Assembly (NCBI GenBank): GCA_049472395.1
Contig: JBLIRR010000045.1
Coordinates: forward strand, 1 to 50,705
DNA from: JBLIRR01 sp049472395
Lineage (GTDB): Bacteria; SZUA-182; DTGQ01; JBLIRR01
Direction: 5' to 3'
DNA: 50,705 bases
Shown here: in pieces, positions 7,587 to 15,754 of the stretch
How the letters are laid out: each line of letters begins with the position of its first letter
Position numbering within the stretch: the first letter of the stretch is position 1
Notes under the pieces: model-generated
The model's input: the letters and a program-made list of their open reading frames with translations, nothing else
Databases searched by the model: none
What the model was told of the DNA's origin: nothing
Translations under genes and position numbers: made by a program

Positions 7587-8324
7587 TTACACCATCTCCT
7601 TTTTAATAATGTGGCCTTGTGCGGTAATAATTATTTTTTCTATTGCAATATCCTTCTTGGCAATTTCCAATCCTTTTTTTATCATTACTGGCAGGCCCTG
7701 ACAACAGGGAACTTCCATTACAAGCGCGGTTATGCTTTTAATCGAATTCTGTGCAAAGATATCCGCAAATTTCTGAATATATGGTCCGGGATCATCAAAT
7801 TTCGGACACCCTATCATCACCACACGCCCTTTCAAAAATTCTCCATGAAAATTCGCCGACGCAACTGTTGTGCAGTCAGCCGCAACCAGAAGATCTGCAT
7901 TCTTTAAGAATGAAGCCTGTGCAGGTATCAATCGAATCTGCACAGGCCAGTGAGTCAGGGCGGATGGCCTATTGGAATATTCTTCAGTGGATTGTTCTCC
8001 TTCGCATCTGTCTGCTCCTTGTAATTCCTGAACATACGTCGATGGACAGCCACACGCCATTTTTGAGCCTTCAGCTAATCTTTCTTTTTCATTAAGATAG
8101 TGTTCTACTGCCTCAGCGTCAAATTCATCAGCCTCGCGCTCAATTATTTTCAGGGCTCCTGTGGGACATTCCCCTAAACAAGCGCCCAATCCGTCACAGT
8201 ATTTTTCTTCTATCAATTTTGCCTTACCTTCTATTATCTGGATAGCACCTTCTGAACATGCTTCTGCGCACTGGCCACACCCATTACATAGCTCTTCATC
8301 GATTTCAATAATTTTTCTTATCAT
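7587..8324 (-). CDS. Two-[4Fe-4S] ferredoxin-domain protein with C-terminal cysteine domain
   Basis: The N-terminus has two ferredoxin motifs: CNGCGQCAEAC then, after a strand, CDGLGACLGECPTGAL; the second has the wider first gap (C-x4-C) of a variant cluster. The C-terminal about 150 residues (LLVAADCTTVAS, VVMIGCPKFDD, VPCCQGLPVMI) match an uncharacterised cysteine-containing domain common in anaerobes. The open frame extends to 8345, but GGAGAGAGG lies just upstream of the ATG at 8324, which also gives the family-like MIRKIIEIDEELC start. It follows the HD-domain gene by 17 bases on the same strand, so the two form an operon. Electron transfer or redox sensing is likely; partner unknown. 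Confidence 0.8.
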   Translation of the reverse strand: MIRKIIEIDEELCNGCGQCAEACSEGAIQIIEGKAKLIEEKYCDGLGACLGECPTGALKIIEREADEFDAEAVEHYLNEKERLAEGSKMACGCPSTYVQELQGADRCEGEQSTEEYSNRPSALTHWPVQIRLIPAQASFLKNADLLVAADCTTVASANFHGEFLKGRVVMIGCPKFDDPGPYIQKFADIFAQNSIKSITALVMEVPCCQGLPVMIKKGLEIAKKDIAIEKIIITAQGHIIKKEMV

Positions 8325-8341
8325 ATCCTCTCTCCTTTGCA

Positions 8342-9076
8342 TCAATCGCGTTTTAAAAGTATATCCTTGGCTAGCGATTGCCCAGTCTTAGTCAAAAAAT
8401 CTTTTTTAACACTTTCTTGTAATATGTTCTCATCTAAAGGATTTTCTTTCTGAGCTTCTTCAAGATTAACCAGCCTGTCAGCATCATACAGGACTTTGAA
8501 ATTATCCGTTTCTTTTGAATGAGGTTGATGATGGTGTTCGATAATGTCGCAAACCTCATCTATGAGCTTCTTGTCAGCACTGAGTTTCTCAAGAATTTTT
8601 CGTGCCCTATCCCGGCCCGCTATTTGATGATGCTTTACGGAATTATCCGTGTATTTTTTCTCTGTTTCCTTTATTCCAATATCATGAAGATACGCAGCGG
8701 TGAGAACAACAGCCATATCTCCCTTTTCCTTTACTAAAATCTTCTCTGCATACCGAGCAACTTTTGCCGCATGGCTGATTCTCTTAAAATCTTTCTGGAA
8801 AAATCGCTTCATTTCAACGGCAACACGAGTCCTGAAAAGTTCCTCTCTCTTTGCAAGAAATTCCGACGGAAGCTCTCCAAGACACTGTTCTGCAAATTTA
8901 CAGTATGTTGCACAGCCAAAATCCACCTTTGGATTTAATACTCTTGAGCCACATTGTTTACATTTTCGTGAGGGTTCATCCTTAAAAAATTCAACTTGAT
9001 ACCCACAATGAGGACATACAGCATCGAAAATATCGTCTGGCTTCCAGTACCTCGTATCCTGACCAGGACATCTCAT
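8342..9076 (-). CDS. HD-domain phosphohydrolase with N-terminal zinc ribbon
   Basis: A 244-residue protein. Residues about 21-41 form a zinc ribbon (CPHCGYQVEFF then CKQCGSRVL), followed by a second Cys cluster (FGCATYCKFAEQC). The rest is an HD domain: the first His in FKRISHAAKVARYAEKIL, the metal-binding HD in AAYLHDIGIKE, and the HHH of IIEHHHQPHSKE, with Asp in LYDADRLVNLEE. Such proteins hydrolyse phosphate esters, often nucleotides; the substrate here cannot be told. It is first in an operon with the ferredoxin-domain gene and transcribed divergently from dnaK, with a tandem dyad between them. Confidence 0.8.
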   Translation of the reverse strand: MRCPGQDTRYWKPDDIFDAVCPHCGYQVEFFKDEPSRKCKQCGSRVLNPKVDFGCATYCKFAEQCLGELPSEFLAKREELFRTRVAVEMKRFFQKDFKRISHAAKVARYAEKILVKEKGDMAVVLTAAYLHDIGIKETEKKYTDNSVKHHQIAGRDRARKILEKLSADKKLIDEVCDIIEHHHQPHSKETDNFKVLYDADRLVNLEEAQKENPLDENILQESVKKDFLTKTGQSLAKDILLKRD

Positions 9077-9263
9077 TTTTTGTCTCCTTTCTGAAATTGC
9101 CTCTTTATACTCTTTATATAGTATATTTTTTATTGTTACTTTTCACCTTGTCTTAAGTCAAGCAGATGAAAAAATATTCAAAGAAATAAGAGAAAAGAAT
9201 TTCCCATTTTATTAATAACACTTTTTCAATGACTTATATCATATACTGAGAATAAACAATACC

Positions 9264-9319
9264 GGGCCATTCTCATAAATGAGAATATAGGTTCTCATTT
9301 ATAGTATAGAGAATGGCCC
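9264..9319. promoter_or_regulatory. Nested inverted repeats between the HD gene and dnaK
   Basis: Outer arms GGGCCATTCTC (9264-9274) and GAGAATGGCCC (9309-9319) pair over 11 bases. Inside, ATAAATGAGAA (9275-9285) and TTCTCATTTAT (9292-9302) pair over another 11. Read as DNA sites these are two TTCTCAT...GAGAA dyads in tandem. The flanking genes diverge, so an ordinary terminator is not expected here; an operator or leader structure for dnaK (9427) and/or the HD operon fits better. It is not a CIRCE element (TTAGCACTC/GAGTGCTAA). Nothing else stands out in 9077-9426. Confidence 0.5.
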
Positions 9320-9426
9320 TATTTTATATAACATATTGAAATAATTGATATTTTATGTATGGCATGTAAATTGCGAATAAACCTTAAAGAAAAAAGCATA
9401 CACTATATCTTGAAAGGAGCATGAAA

Positions 9427-11352
9427 ATGGGAAAAGTAATAGGAATCGATTTAGGCACAACCAATTCCTGCGTAGCGGTCATGGAAAGCGGGGAGGCTAA
9501 AGTAATACCCAATGCAGAGGGTAACAGAACAACACCATCTATAGTCGCAATAAAAAATAATGCTGAAAGACTCGTTGGGCAGGTGGCAAAAAGGCAGGCT
9601 GTGACCAATCCTGAGAACACAATTTTCTCCGTGAAACGATTGATTGGCCGTAAATTTAACTCGCCAGAGGTGCAAAAGGCCATATCAGTGAGTCCTTATA
9701 AAATTGTAGAGGGGAAAAATGGCGATTGTCAGATAAAAAGCAACGGGAAAAACTATACCCCTCCCGAGATTTCAGCAATGGTATTACAAAAAATTAAGCA
9801 GACAGCAGAAGACTATTTAGGAGAAAAAGTAACGGATGCGGTAATAACTGTCCCTGCGTATTTCAATGATGATCAACGAAAGGCCACAAAAGACGCCGGA
9901 AGAATTGCAGGCCTCAATGTATTAAGGATAATTAATGAACCGACCGCTGCTTCCCTTGCCTATGGGCTTGATAAAAAAAAGGATGAAAAAATAGCGATTT
10001 ATGACCTGGGTGGAGGGACATTTGATATTTCAATATTGGAGTTAGGTGAGGGTGTATTTGAAGTCAAATCCACAAATGGTGATACGTTTCTGGGTGGAGA
10101 TGATTTTGACCAACGGATCATTGATTGGCTTATTGATGAGTTTAAGAAGAGCGAAGGGATAGATCTGAGAAAAGATAAAATGGCTTTGCAGAGATTAAAG
10201 GAAGCTTCAGAAAAGGCGAAATGCGAACTTTCTTCAGTGATGGAAACTGATATTAACCTGCCTTTTATTACTGCTGATGCCCAGGGTCCAAAACACCTTG
10301 CTCTCAAACTCACGCGTGCCAGGTATGAACAACTTGTGGATGATTTGGTTGAAAAATCAATCGAGCCTTGCAGAAAGGCCCTGGTAGATGCAAAATTGTC
10401 TGCCTCGGACATTGATGATGTTATCCTGGTAGGAGGTCAAACCAGAATGCCCCTTGTACAAGAGAAGGTAAAACAATTTTTCAACAAGGAACCCCATAAA
10501 GGTGTGAATCCTGATGAAGTAGTTGCAATTGGCGCTGCAATTCAGGGCGGGGTCCTTAAGGGTGAAGTAAATGATGTGCTTCTTTTAGATGTGACCCCCT
10601 TATCATTGGGGATAGAAACCCTGGGAGGCGTGTGCACAAAATTGATTGAGCGAAATATGACAATTCCGGTCAAGAAGAGCCAGATATTTTCCACAGCCAT
10701 GGATAATCAGACTGCGGTGAGTATAAATGTCCTTCAGGGTGAACGGGAGATGGCCGCAGACAATAAATCGCTTGGGAGATTTGATTTGGTGGGCATACCT
10801 CCCGCACCCAGGGGTGTTCCTCAAATAGAGGTTTCTTTTGACATAGATGCAAATGGAATCGTCAATGTGAGTGCCAAGGATTTGGCAACACAGAAAGAAC
10901 AGAAAATCCAGATCACTGCATCGAGCGGATTAAGTGAGGAAGAGATCAATAAAATGATCAAGGAAGCAGAGGCCCATGCCTCGGAAGACAAGAAAAAGAA
11001 AGAAGCGATTGAGGCTCGCAATCAGGCTGATGCTCTCCTTTTCAGCGTGGAGAAATCCCTCAACGAACTTGGGGATAAGGTTGATTATAATACAAAAAAA
11101 TCTCTTCAGGACGCAATGGATAATCTGAAAAAGACAATGGAAGGGGGTGACACTGAAGCAATTAAAAGGGCAACAGATGCATTATCAACAGCTTCTCATA
11201 AATTAGCGGAAGCAGCCTATCAACAGACTGCTTCGAAGCACCATACAGAAACAGCTGCAGGATGCGGATCTGATGGATGTTCGTATAACGCAGGAGCCTC
11301 ACACGCAGAGAATGACAATGTGGTAGATGCAGATTTTGAAGTAAGTGCATAA
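9427..11352 (+). CDS. dnaK: Molecular chaperone DnaK (Hsp70)
   Basis: Full-length canonical Hsp70 of 641 residues. ATPase motifs: GIDLGTTNSCVAV near the start, NEPTAASLAYGLD, YDLGGGTFDISIL, ILVGGQTRMP; then the substrate-binding segment with LLLDVTPLSLGIETLGG and the helical lid. ATG 9427 is preferred over ATG 9421 because AAAGGAG then lies 7 bases upstream and the protein begins MGKVIGIDLGTT. Odd: the C-terminal tail contains GCGSDGCSY, two cysteines where other DnaKs have Gly/Ala-rich sequence, and ends DFEVSA rather than EEVKD-like. Unusually, neither grpE, dnaJ nor hrcA is adjacent. A strong terminator follows. The divergent Hsp70 at 5388 is a separate gene. Confidence 0.97.
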   Translation: MGKVIGIDLGTTNSCVAVMESGEAKVIPNAEGNRTTPSIVAIKNNAERLVGQVAKRQAVTNPENTIFSVKRLIGRKFNSPEVQKAISVSPYKIVEGKNGDCQIKSNGKNYTPPEISAMVLQKIKQTAEDYLGEKVTDAVITVPAYFNDDQRKATKDAGRIAGLNVLRIINEPTAASLAYGLDKKKDEKIAIYDLGGGTFDISILELGEGVFEVKSTNGDTFLGGDDFDQRIIDWLIDEFKKSEGIDLRKDKMALQRLKEASEKAKCELSSVMETDINLPFITADAQGPKHLALKLTRARYEQLVDDLVEKSIEPCRKALVDAKLSASDIDDVILVGGQTRMPLVQEKVKQFFNKEPHKGVNPDEVVAIGAAIQGGVLKGEVNDVLLLDVTPLSLGIETLGGVCTKLIERNMTIPVKKSQIFSTAMDNQTAVSINVLQGEREMAADNKSLGRFDLVGIPPAPRGVPQIEVSFDIDANGIVNVSAKDLATQKEQKIQITASSGLSEEEINKMIKEAEAHASEDKKKKEAIEARNQADALLFSVEKSLNELGDKVDYNTKKSLQDAMDNLKKTMEGGDTEAIKRATDALSTASHKLAEAAYQQTASKHHTETAAGCGSDGCSYNAGASHAENDNVVDADFEVSA

Positions 11353-11356
11353 ATAG

Positions 11357-11393
11357 AAAAAGAGCGCCTAAAAATAAATTGGGCGCTCTTTTT
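11357..11393 (+). terminator. Rho-independent terminator of dnaK (works both ways)
   Basis: AAAAAGAGCGCC (11357-11368) pairs with GGCGCTCTTTTT (11382-11393), followed by more T. It serves dnaK and, in reverse, the diaphorase operon ending at 11475. The stem core is the same as that of the terminator at 15698. Confidence 0.9.
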
Positions 11394-11474
11394 TTTCAAT
11401 AGCCAGGGCCCACGCATTGCGAGGCTCCTTCACGCAATAACCTTACTCTCCCGGTTGTGTGAAATGAGGATTCG

Positions 11475-12161
11475 CTAGCTCTGCCGTGCACATTGAAAGC
11501 CTTTACCCAGGTCACAGAATGTGCACGCTCCCTCCATTTTTTCCGAGATCATGAGTTGTGATTCGCAGCGTCCGCATAAATACTCCTCTCCTGGCTTCAT
11601 TGGTCCTTCACACGGCGTTATGCCCATAGGACAGAGAGTCACACATGAGCTACAATGCTTGCAAAACTCAGGGCGAACTCCGAGAGGAAAATCAACACGA
11701 CGGTCCTTACCACGTCCGACAAAACCAATGGCCTGAGCTTGCCATAATTCGGTGCACACGCGCACACACCGTCCGCACAGGACGCAATCGCTATTTCTAA
11801 ATGGATAACGGACCTCTTTCACGCCACATCGCACGGCAATATCCTGAATAGCCCGGGAATTGGGGGCCTGAGCAACAAGAAGCTCGGCAATATTTCGTCT
11901 TAAGTTTCTAATTTTTTCAGTGTTAGTGAGGATCTCCATTCCCTCTTGCACCGCCAAGGTGCAGGAAGTGGTGATCTTTGATCGACCGTCGACAATATTT
12001 TCCACGATGCACAGTCGGCATCCTCCAAAATCCGAGAGACACGGAACATGACATAGGTGAGGAATACAGATGCCATATTCAATTGCAACGTCAAGCACAC
12101 TTGTCCCCTTGGCAGCCCGGGTCTTTGCACCATCAATGGTTAGTGTTACATATCTATTCAT
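11475..12161 (-). CDS. NuoG/HoxU-like [2Fe-2S]/[4Fe-4S] subunit
   Basis: A 228-residue iron-sulphur protein, last gene of the diaphorase operon. Residues 1-70 are the NuoG-type [2Fe-2S] domain (Cys 37, 48, 51 and 67). Two [4Fe-4S] motifs follow: CVLCGRCVRVC (126-136) and CKHCSSCVTLC (167-177). Between them and the first domain, where NuoG and HoxU have the His-Cys3 cluster motif, the sequence LLVAQAPNSRAIQDIAVRCG lacks His and keeps only one Cys, so that cluster is probably absent. The C-terminus adds two CxxC pairs (196/199 and 213/216), like a zinc ribbon. It would pass electrons between NuoF-like protein and an unknown partner. No hydrogenase or dehydrogenase catalytic subunit is next to it. 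Confidence 0.8.
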   Translation of the reverse strand: MNRYVTLTIDGAKTRAAKGTSVLDVAIEYGICIPHLCHVPCLSDFGGCRLCIVENIVDGRSKITTSCTLAVQEGMEILTNTEKIRNLRRNIAELLVAQAPNSRAIQDIAVRCGVKEVRYPFRNSDCVLCGRCVRVCTELWQAQAIGFVGRGKDRRVDFPLGVRPEFCKHCSSCVTLCPMGITPCEGPMKPGEEYLCGRCESQLMISEKMEGACTFCDLGKGFQCARQS

Positions 12162-12174
12162 AGTACACCTCTTA

Positions 12175-14025
12175 TTAGATTATTCTTATTGCATTAAATT
12201 TGCACTCACTTATGCAGATGCCGCATTTCTGGCATAGCTGTGAATCAATGCTATGGGCTTGCTTTTTCTCCCCCTTAATTGCCCCATGAGGACACGCCCG
12301 AAGGCACGCACCACAGCCGTTACATTCTTCAGCATAGACCTCATATTTTATTAACGCTTGACACACCCCAGCAGGGCACTTTTTATCATTTATGTGCGCG
12401 TCGTATTCCTCGGGAAAATAAAGCAGTGTTGAGAGCACAGGATTAGGTGCGGTTTTTCCCAATCCACACAAGGAGGCTTGTGCAACCGTGTCCCCCAATT
12501 CTACCAATAAATCAATCTGTTCGGGTCGACCGCGCCCCTCGCTTATATCAGTGACAATCTCCAACATGCGATCAATGCCCAACCGACACGGCGCACATTT
12601 GCCACATGATTCATCCTGCAGGAAGGTGAGAAAATATTTTGCTACATCCACCATGCATGTCTTTTCATCCATCACGACGATGCCCCCGGAACCGACCATC
12701 GATCCCTCTTTGGATAATACATCGAAATCAACTGGAAGATCGAATTTATGTAAGGGTAAGCATCCGCCGGATGGCCCCCCGGTCTGGACGGCTTTAATAC
12801 CTTTACCGTTCGTAGCCCCTCCGCCAATATCGAAGACTATCGTTTTGAGAGAAGTTCCCATAGCTACCTCAACAAGGCCTGTATTTTTAACTCGACCGGT
12901 AAGGGCAAAAATTTTGGTTCCTTTGCTGTTGGCAGTCCCCTTAGATGCAAACCATTCTGAGCCATTCAATATGATAGAAGGCACATTTGCCCATGTTTCA
13001 ACATTATTGAGCGTTGTAGGTTTATGTCTCAGACCATCGACAACAGTATGGACATCTTTGGGCTGCGGTTCCCCGACTTTTCCTTCCAAGGAGGCCATAA
13101 GAGCTGTCGATTCACCGCACACAAAAGCTCCTCCGCCCCGAGCTATGTGTATATCAAAGGAAAAGTTCGATCCGAGGATATTCTCTCCCAGAAGCCCGAG
13201 GTCTTTAGCTTGCTGCACCGCTATCTGCGCATGTTCCACAGCCAGAGGATATTCCTTACGCACGTAAATATACCCCTGCTGAGCTCCAATAGCCCATGCT
13301 CCTATCATCATCCCTTCAAGAACCAAATGAGGATTGCCTTCAAGAATACATCGATCCATGTAAGCGCCAGGGTCCCCTTCATCCGCATTGCAAATGACGT
13401 ACTTTTCATCCCCCGGTGCCTCCCGGCACTCAGTCCATTTGCGCCCCGTCGAGAATCCGCCACCTCCTCGACCCCGCAGACCGGAATTTTTGATCTCTTT
13501 GATAACAGATTCCGGAGACATCTTAGCAAGAGTTTTTACTAATGCCGAGTATCCACCGATCGCAATATAGTCTTCAATAGAGCACGGATCAACCTGTTTA
13601 TTCTGTGCCAATAGTTGCCGGTCCTGAAATCTATAAAATGGGATTTCTTCCTCAGTCTGTATCTTTTTGTGAGAAACAGGATCAGTATAGAGAAGGCGAT
13701 CAATTACTTCTCCCTTGAGCACTGTGTGAGAGATAATATCAGACACATCATCCGGTGCAATATGACAATAAAATATATTCCCCGGCTCAATAACCATTAT
13801 AGGGCCTTGTTCACAGAAACCGTGACACCCCGTTACACGCATCTTTACACTCTCTTCCAATCCCTGCTTATGCAGTTCTTTCTCGAGCGCATTTATTACG
13901 TCTTGGGATCGGGATGCACGGCATCCCGTACCGCCGCACAGAGTAAGGGTTGAACGGATAGTATCTCTCTTTGATTGAAGTTGCGTGCGCAGGGCTTCAA
14001 GGTCATTAATATTATTGATCTTGGT
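12175..14025 (-). CDS. NuoF-like NAD(P)H:acceptor oxidoreductase subunit (HydB/HndC type)
   Basis: About 616 residues. Domains in order: thioredoxin-like [2Fe-2S] domain (LTLCGGTGCRASRS, TGCHGFCEQGP), NADH/FMN-binding core (GLRGRGGGGFSTGRKW, CNADEGDPGAYMDR, FVCGESTALMASLEG), SLBB, the NuoF [4Fe-4S] motif ESCGKCAPCRLG with its distal Cys, and two C-terminal ferredoxin motifs (CNGCGACLRACP, CQKCGICISEC). This is the layout of the flavin subunit of electron-bifurcating and NAD(P)-reducing hydrogenases. GGGAGGG lies 8 bases before the ATG at 14025; an in-frame ATG at 14067 is less likely. Overlaps the NuoE-like gene by 14 bases. The catalytic partner could be a hydrogenase, formate dehydrogenase or other enzyme encoded elsewhere. 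Confidence 0.93.
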   Translation of the reverse strand, partial: TKINNINDLEALRTQLQSKRDTIRSTLTLCGGTGCRASRSQDVINALEKELHKQGLEESVKMRVTGCHGFCEQGPIMVIEPGNIFYCHIAPDDVSDIISHTVLKGEVIDRLLYTDPVSHKKIQTEEEIPFYRFQDRQLLAQNKQVDPCSIEDYIAIGGYSALVKTLAKMSPESVIKEIKNSGLRGRGGGGFSTGRKWTECREAPGDEKYVICNADEGDPGAYMDRCILEGNPHLVLEGMMIGAWAIGAQQGYIYVRKEYPLAVEHAQIAVQQAKDLGLLGENILGSNFSFDIHIARGGGAFVCGESTALMASLEGKVGEPQPKDVHTVVDGLRHKPTTLNNVETWANVPSIILNGSEWFASKGTANSKGTKIFALTGRVKNTGLVEVAMGTSLKTIVFDIGGGATNGKGIKAVQTGGPSGGCLPLHKFDLPVDFDVLSKEGSMVGSGGIVVMDEKTCMVDVAKYFLTFLQDESCGKCAPCRLGIDRMLEIVTDISEGRGRPEQIDLLVELGDTVAQASLCGLGKTAPNPVLSTLLYFPEEYDAHINDKKCPAGVCQALIKYEVYAEECNGCGACLRACPHGAIKGEKKQAHSIDSQLCQKCGICISECKFNAIRII

Positions 14026-14503
14026 CATAAGCGGTACCCTCCCTTTCGGTTTCAGAAGCTGATTCAATTATTTTACGGAGCTTGCTCGGTGTCACATGAT
14101 GATGGTAAGTTCCATTATGGACAACCACAGGACCGAGGGCACACGCACCAAGGCAATTCACATGCTCAACCGTGAACTGACCATCCTTCGTTGTCTCGCC
14201 TGATGAGATGCCAAGTTGACCAAGAACCTGCTTGAGTAAAAGCTTGGCCTCCCTTACATGACACGCTGTCCCCATGCAAATACTGATTACATTCTTACCT
14301 CGCGGTTTAAGCGAAAAAGCTTTATAGAAGTTTGCCACGCGATACACTTCTATGAGTGGAACTCCCAACTCTTGTGAGATTATTTTCATGACTTCTCCGG
14401 GAATATATCCGACGCGTTCCTGTACGTCATGCAACACCTCAATAAGCTGGTCCGGTTGACTCCGGCGCCCTTCCAATATGGGCTCAAGGGTGACACTAGA
14501 CAT
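14012..14503 (-). CDS. NuoE-like [2Fe-2S] thioredoxin-fold subunit
   Basis: A 163-residue NuoE/HydC-type subunit: an N-terminal helical part (LIEVLHDVQERVGYIPGEVM, EVYRVANFYKAFSLKPRG) and then a thioredoxin-like domain with the four [2Fe-2S] ligands in CMGTACHVREA and CLGACALGP. First gene of the operon nuoE-like, nuoF-like, nuoG-like, all on the - strand with overlap or 13-base spacing. A full AAAGGAGGT sits 5 bases before the ATG. The GAF-LuxR regulator is divergent across a 115-base intergenic region and is the obvious candidate controller. Confidence 0.93.
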   Translation of the reverse strand: MSSVTLEPILEGRRSQPDQLIEVLHDVQERVGYIPGEVMKIISQELGVPLIEVYRVANFYKAFSLKPRGKNVISICMGTACHVREAKLLLKQVLGQLGISSGETTKDGQFTVEHVNCLGACALGPVVVHNGTYHHHVTPSKLRKIIESASETEREGTAYDQDQ

Positions 14504-14533
14504 AGATACCTCCTTTAATAAATAAAATTATCA

Positions 14534-14562
14534 TTGACAGAATAATTTTTATGAGATATTAT
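14534..14562 (+). promoter_or_regulatory. Strong sigma-70 promoter for the LuxR-type regulator
   Basis: TTGACA (14534-14539), 17-base spacer, TATTAT (14557-14562): consensus -35 and near-consensus -10. Predicted start near 14569. It lies in the region shared with the divergent diaphorase operon. Confidence 0.7.
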
Positions 14563-14617
14563 GTAGTAAACTTAACATGTATCATTTCTTTGGTAAATAC
14601 TGAAAGAATATCCATTA

Positions 14618-14640
14618 TATGCCTATAAAATATAGGCATA
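14618..14640. promoter_or_regulatory. Perfect 10-bp inverted repeat at the start of the LuxR-type gene
   Basis: TATGCCTATA (14618-14627), AAA, TATAGGCATA (14631-14640). It lies about 50 bases inside the predicted transcript and its left arm contains the most upstream ATG (14619). It could be an autoregulatory operator, or in RNA a hairpin that covers that start codon. Confidence 0.5.
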
Positions 14641-15650
14641 AAGTTACTATTTTTTTACCTATATATTGTCTATATATTATGAGTATCTGGAAAAATAATG
14701 TGCCCAATACCTTCACCGAAAAAAAGGACTGGATCACAATAAATACTCCCTCTCCCATTCCGCAAGACATACCAACTGATCCAGAAAAAATGGGGATCGC
14801 TTTGCGCGAACGCATCAAAGAATTGAACTGTTTATACAGGATTACGCTCTTGGCTGAACGTTATTCTGATTCAATTGAGAATTTTCTGGAAGAACTTGTC
14901 AACATTATACCCCCTTCATGGCAATACCCGGAAATAACCTGTGCCCGCATCATGTTGGATAAAAAAGTATACAAGAGTTTCGGATTCAAAATTTCAAAAT
15001 GGCGGCAGTCCTCTCGTATTTTTATGTATAATGAACCTGTGGGGGAAGTGGAGGTATTTTACTTGCATGAAAGGCCTGCCGCATATGAAGGGCCTTTTCT
15101 CAAGGAGGAGCGTGCCTTAATCAATTCGATAGCTGAACGAATTGGCAAAGCTGCGATGCATATTTCTGCTGAGCAAGAATTACAGGACATCAACAAACAG
15201 CTCATTATTGAGCGTAAGGCTTTGCAGGAAACAAATGCAGCGTTGCGCACTGTTCTTGCCAGGATTGAGGAAGAAAAAAAGAATATCCATAAAAATGTAC
15301 AAATTAATGTGGAAAAGGTGCTCATCCCGATTCTGCATACACTCGAGTTGGAATTGCCTAAAGGTCAGAGAAAATATATAGAATTATTAAAAAACAACCT
15401 TGAGGAGATCACTTCCCCATTCATGAACCACTTATCTCAAAAATGTCTCTCATTAACACCAACAGAAATCAAAATCTGTAATCTGATACGCAGTGGTATG
15501 CGCACCAAAGAGATCTCTCAACTTCAAGGTATCTCGGTAGCAACCGTCAATCGACACCGCGAGCATGTCCGTCGAAAACTAAACATTACCAACAGCACTG
15601 TCAATCTTACCACGTATCTGCAATCTCATATGTGGGATGAGACTCTGTAA
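14619..15650 (+). CDS. GAF-domain LuxR-family transcriptional regulator
   Basis: Up to 343 residues. After an unconserved N-terminus comes a GAF-like sensor segment (RIKELNCLYRITLLAERY through about residue 175), then a coiled coil (residues about 180-235, KQLIIERKALQETNAALR), and a C-terminal LuxR helix-turn-helix (LSLTPTEIKICNLIRSGMRT, VATVNRHREHVRRKLNI). The start is uncertain: ATG 14619, 14679 or the one at MGIALRERIKELN all lack a good Shine-Dalgarno. It probably senses a metabolic or redox signal and controls the divergent NuoEFG-like operon; this is inferred from position only. Confidence 0.82.
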   Translation: MPIKYRHKVTIFLPIYCLYIMSIWKNNVPNTFTEKKDWITINTPSPIPQDIPTDPEKMGIALRERIKELNCLYRITLLAERYSDSIENFLEELVNIIPPSWQYPEITCARIMLDKKVYKSFGFKISKWRQSSRIFMYNEPVGEVEVFYLHERPAAYEGPFLKEERALINSIAERIGKAAMHISAEQELQDINKQLIIERKALQETNAALRTVLARIEEEKKNIHKNVQINVEKVLIPILHTLELELPKGQRKYIELLKNNLEEITSPFMNHLSQKCLSLTPTEIKICNLIRSGMRTKEISQLQGISVATVNRHREHVRRKLNITNSTVNLTTYLQSHMWDETL

Positions 15651-15697
15651 TCGTTCCTTATGATCCGAAAACTTCACAGATGAAGGCAGTAAAAATA

Positions 15698-15732
15698 AAA
15701 GAGCGCCCATAATCATCTTTTAGGCGCTCTTT
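15698..15732. terminator. Bidirectional terminator between the LuxR-type gene and the glutamate synthase gene
   Basis: AAAGAGCGCC (15698-15707) pairs with GGCGCTCTTT (15723-15732). The two flanking genes converge here. The stem is identical in its core to the dnaK terminator at 11357, with a different loop. Confidence 0.8.
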
Positions 15733-15754
15733 GTACCTTCTTTATGTGCGTTAT

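Noticed and set aside
9327..9420. Sigma-32-like promoter for dnaK from the CTTGAAA near 9409
   Set aside because: That sequence overlaps the Shine-Dalgarno next to the start codon and has no matching -10.
12488..13542. Long + strand ORFs opposite the NuoF-like gene
   Set aside because: They lie wholly opposite a well-conserved gene and show no family features; reading-frame shadows.
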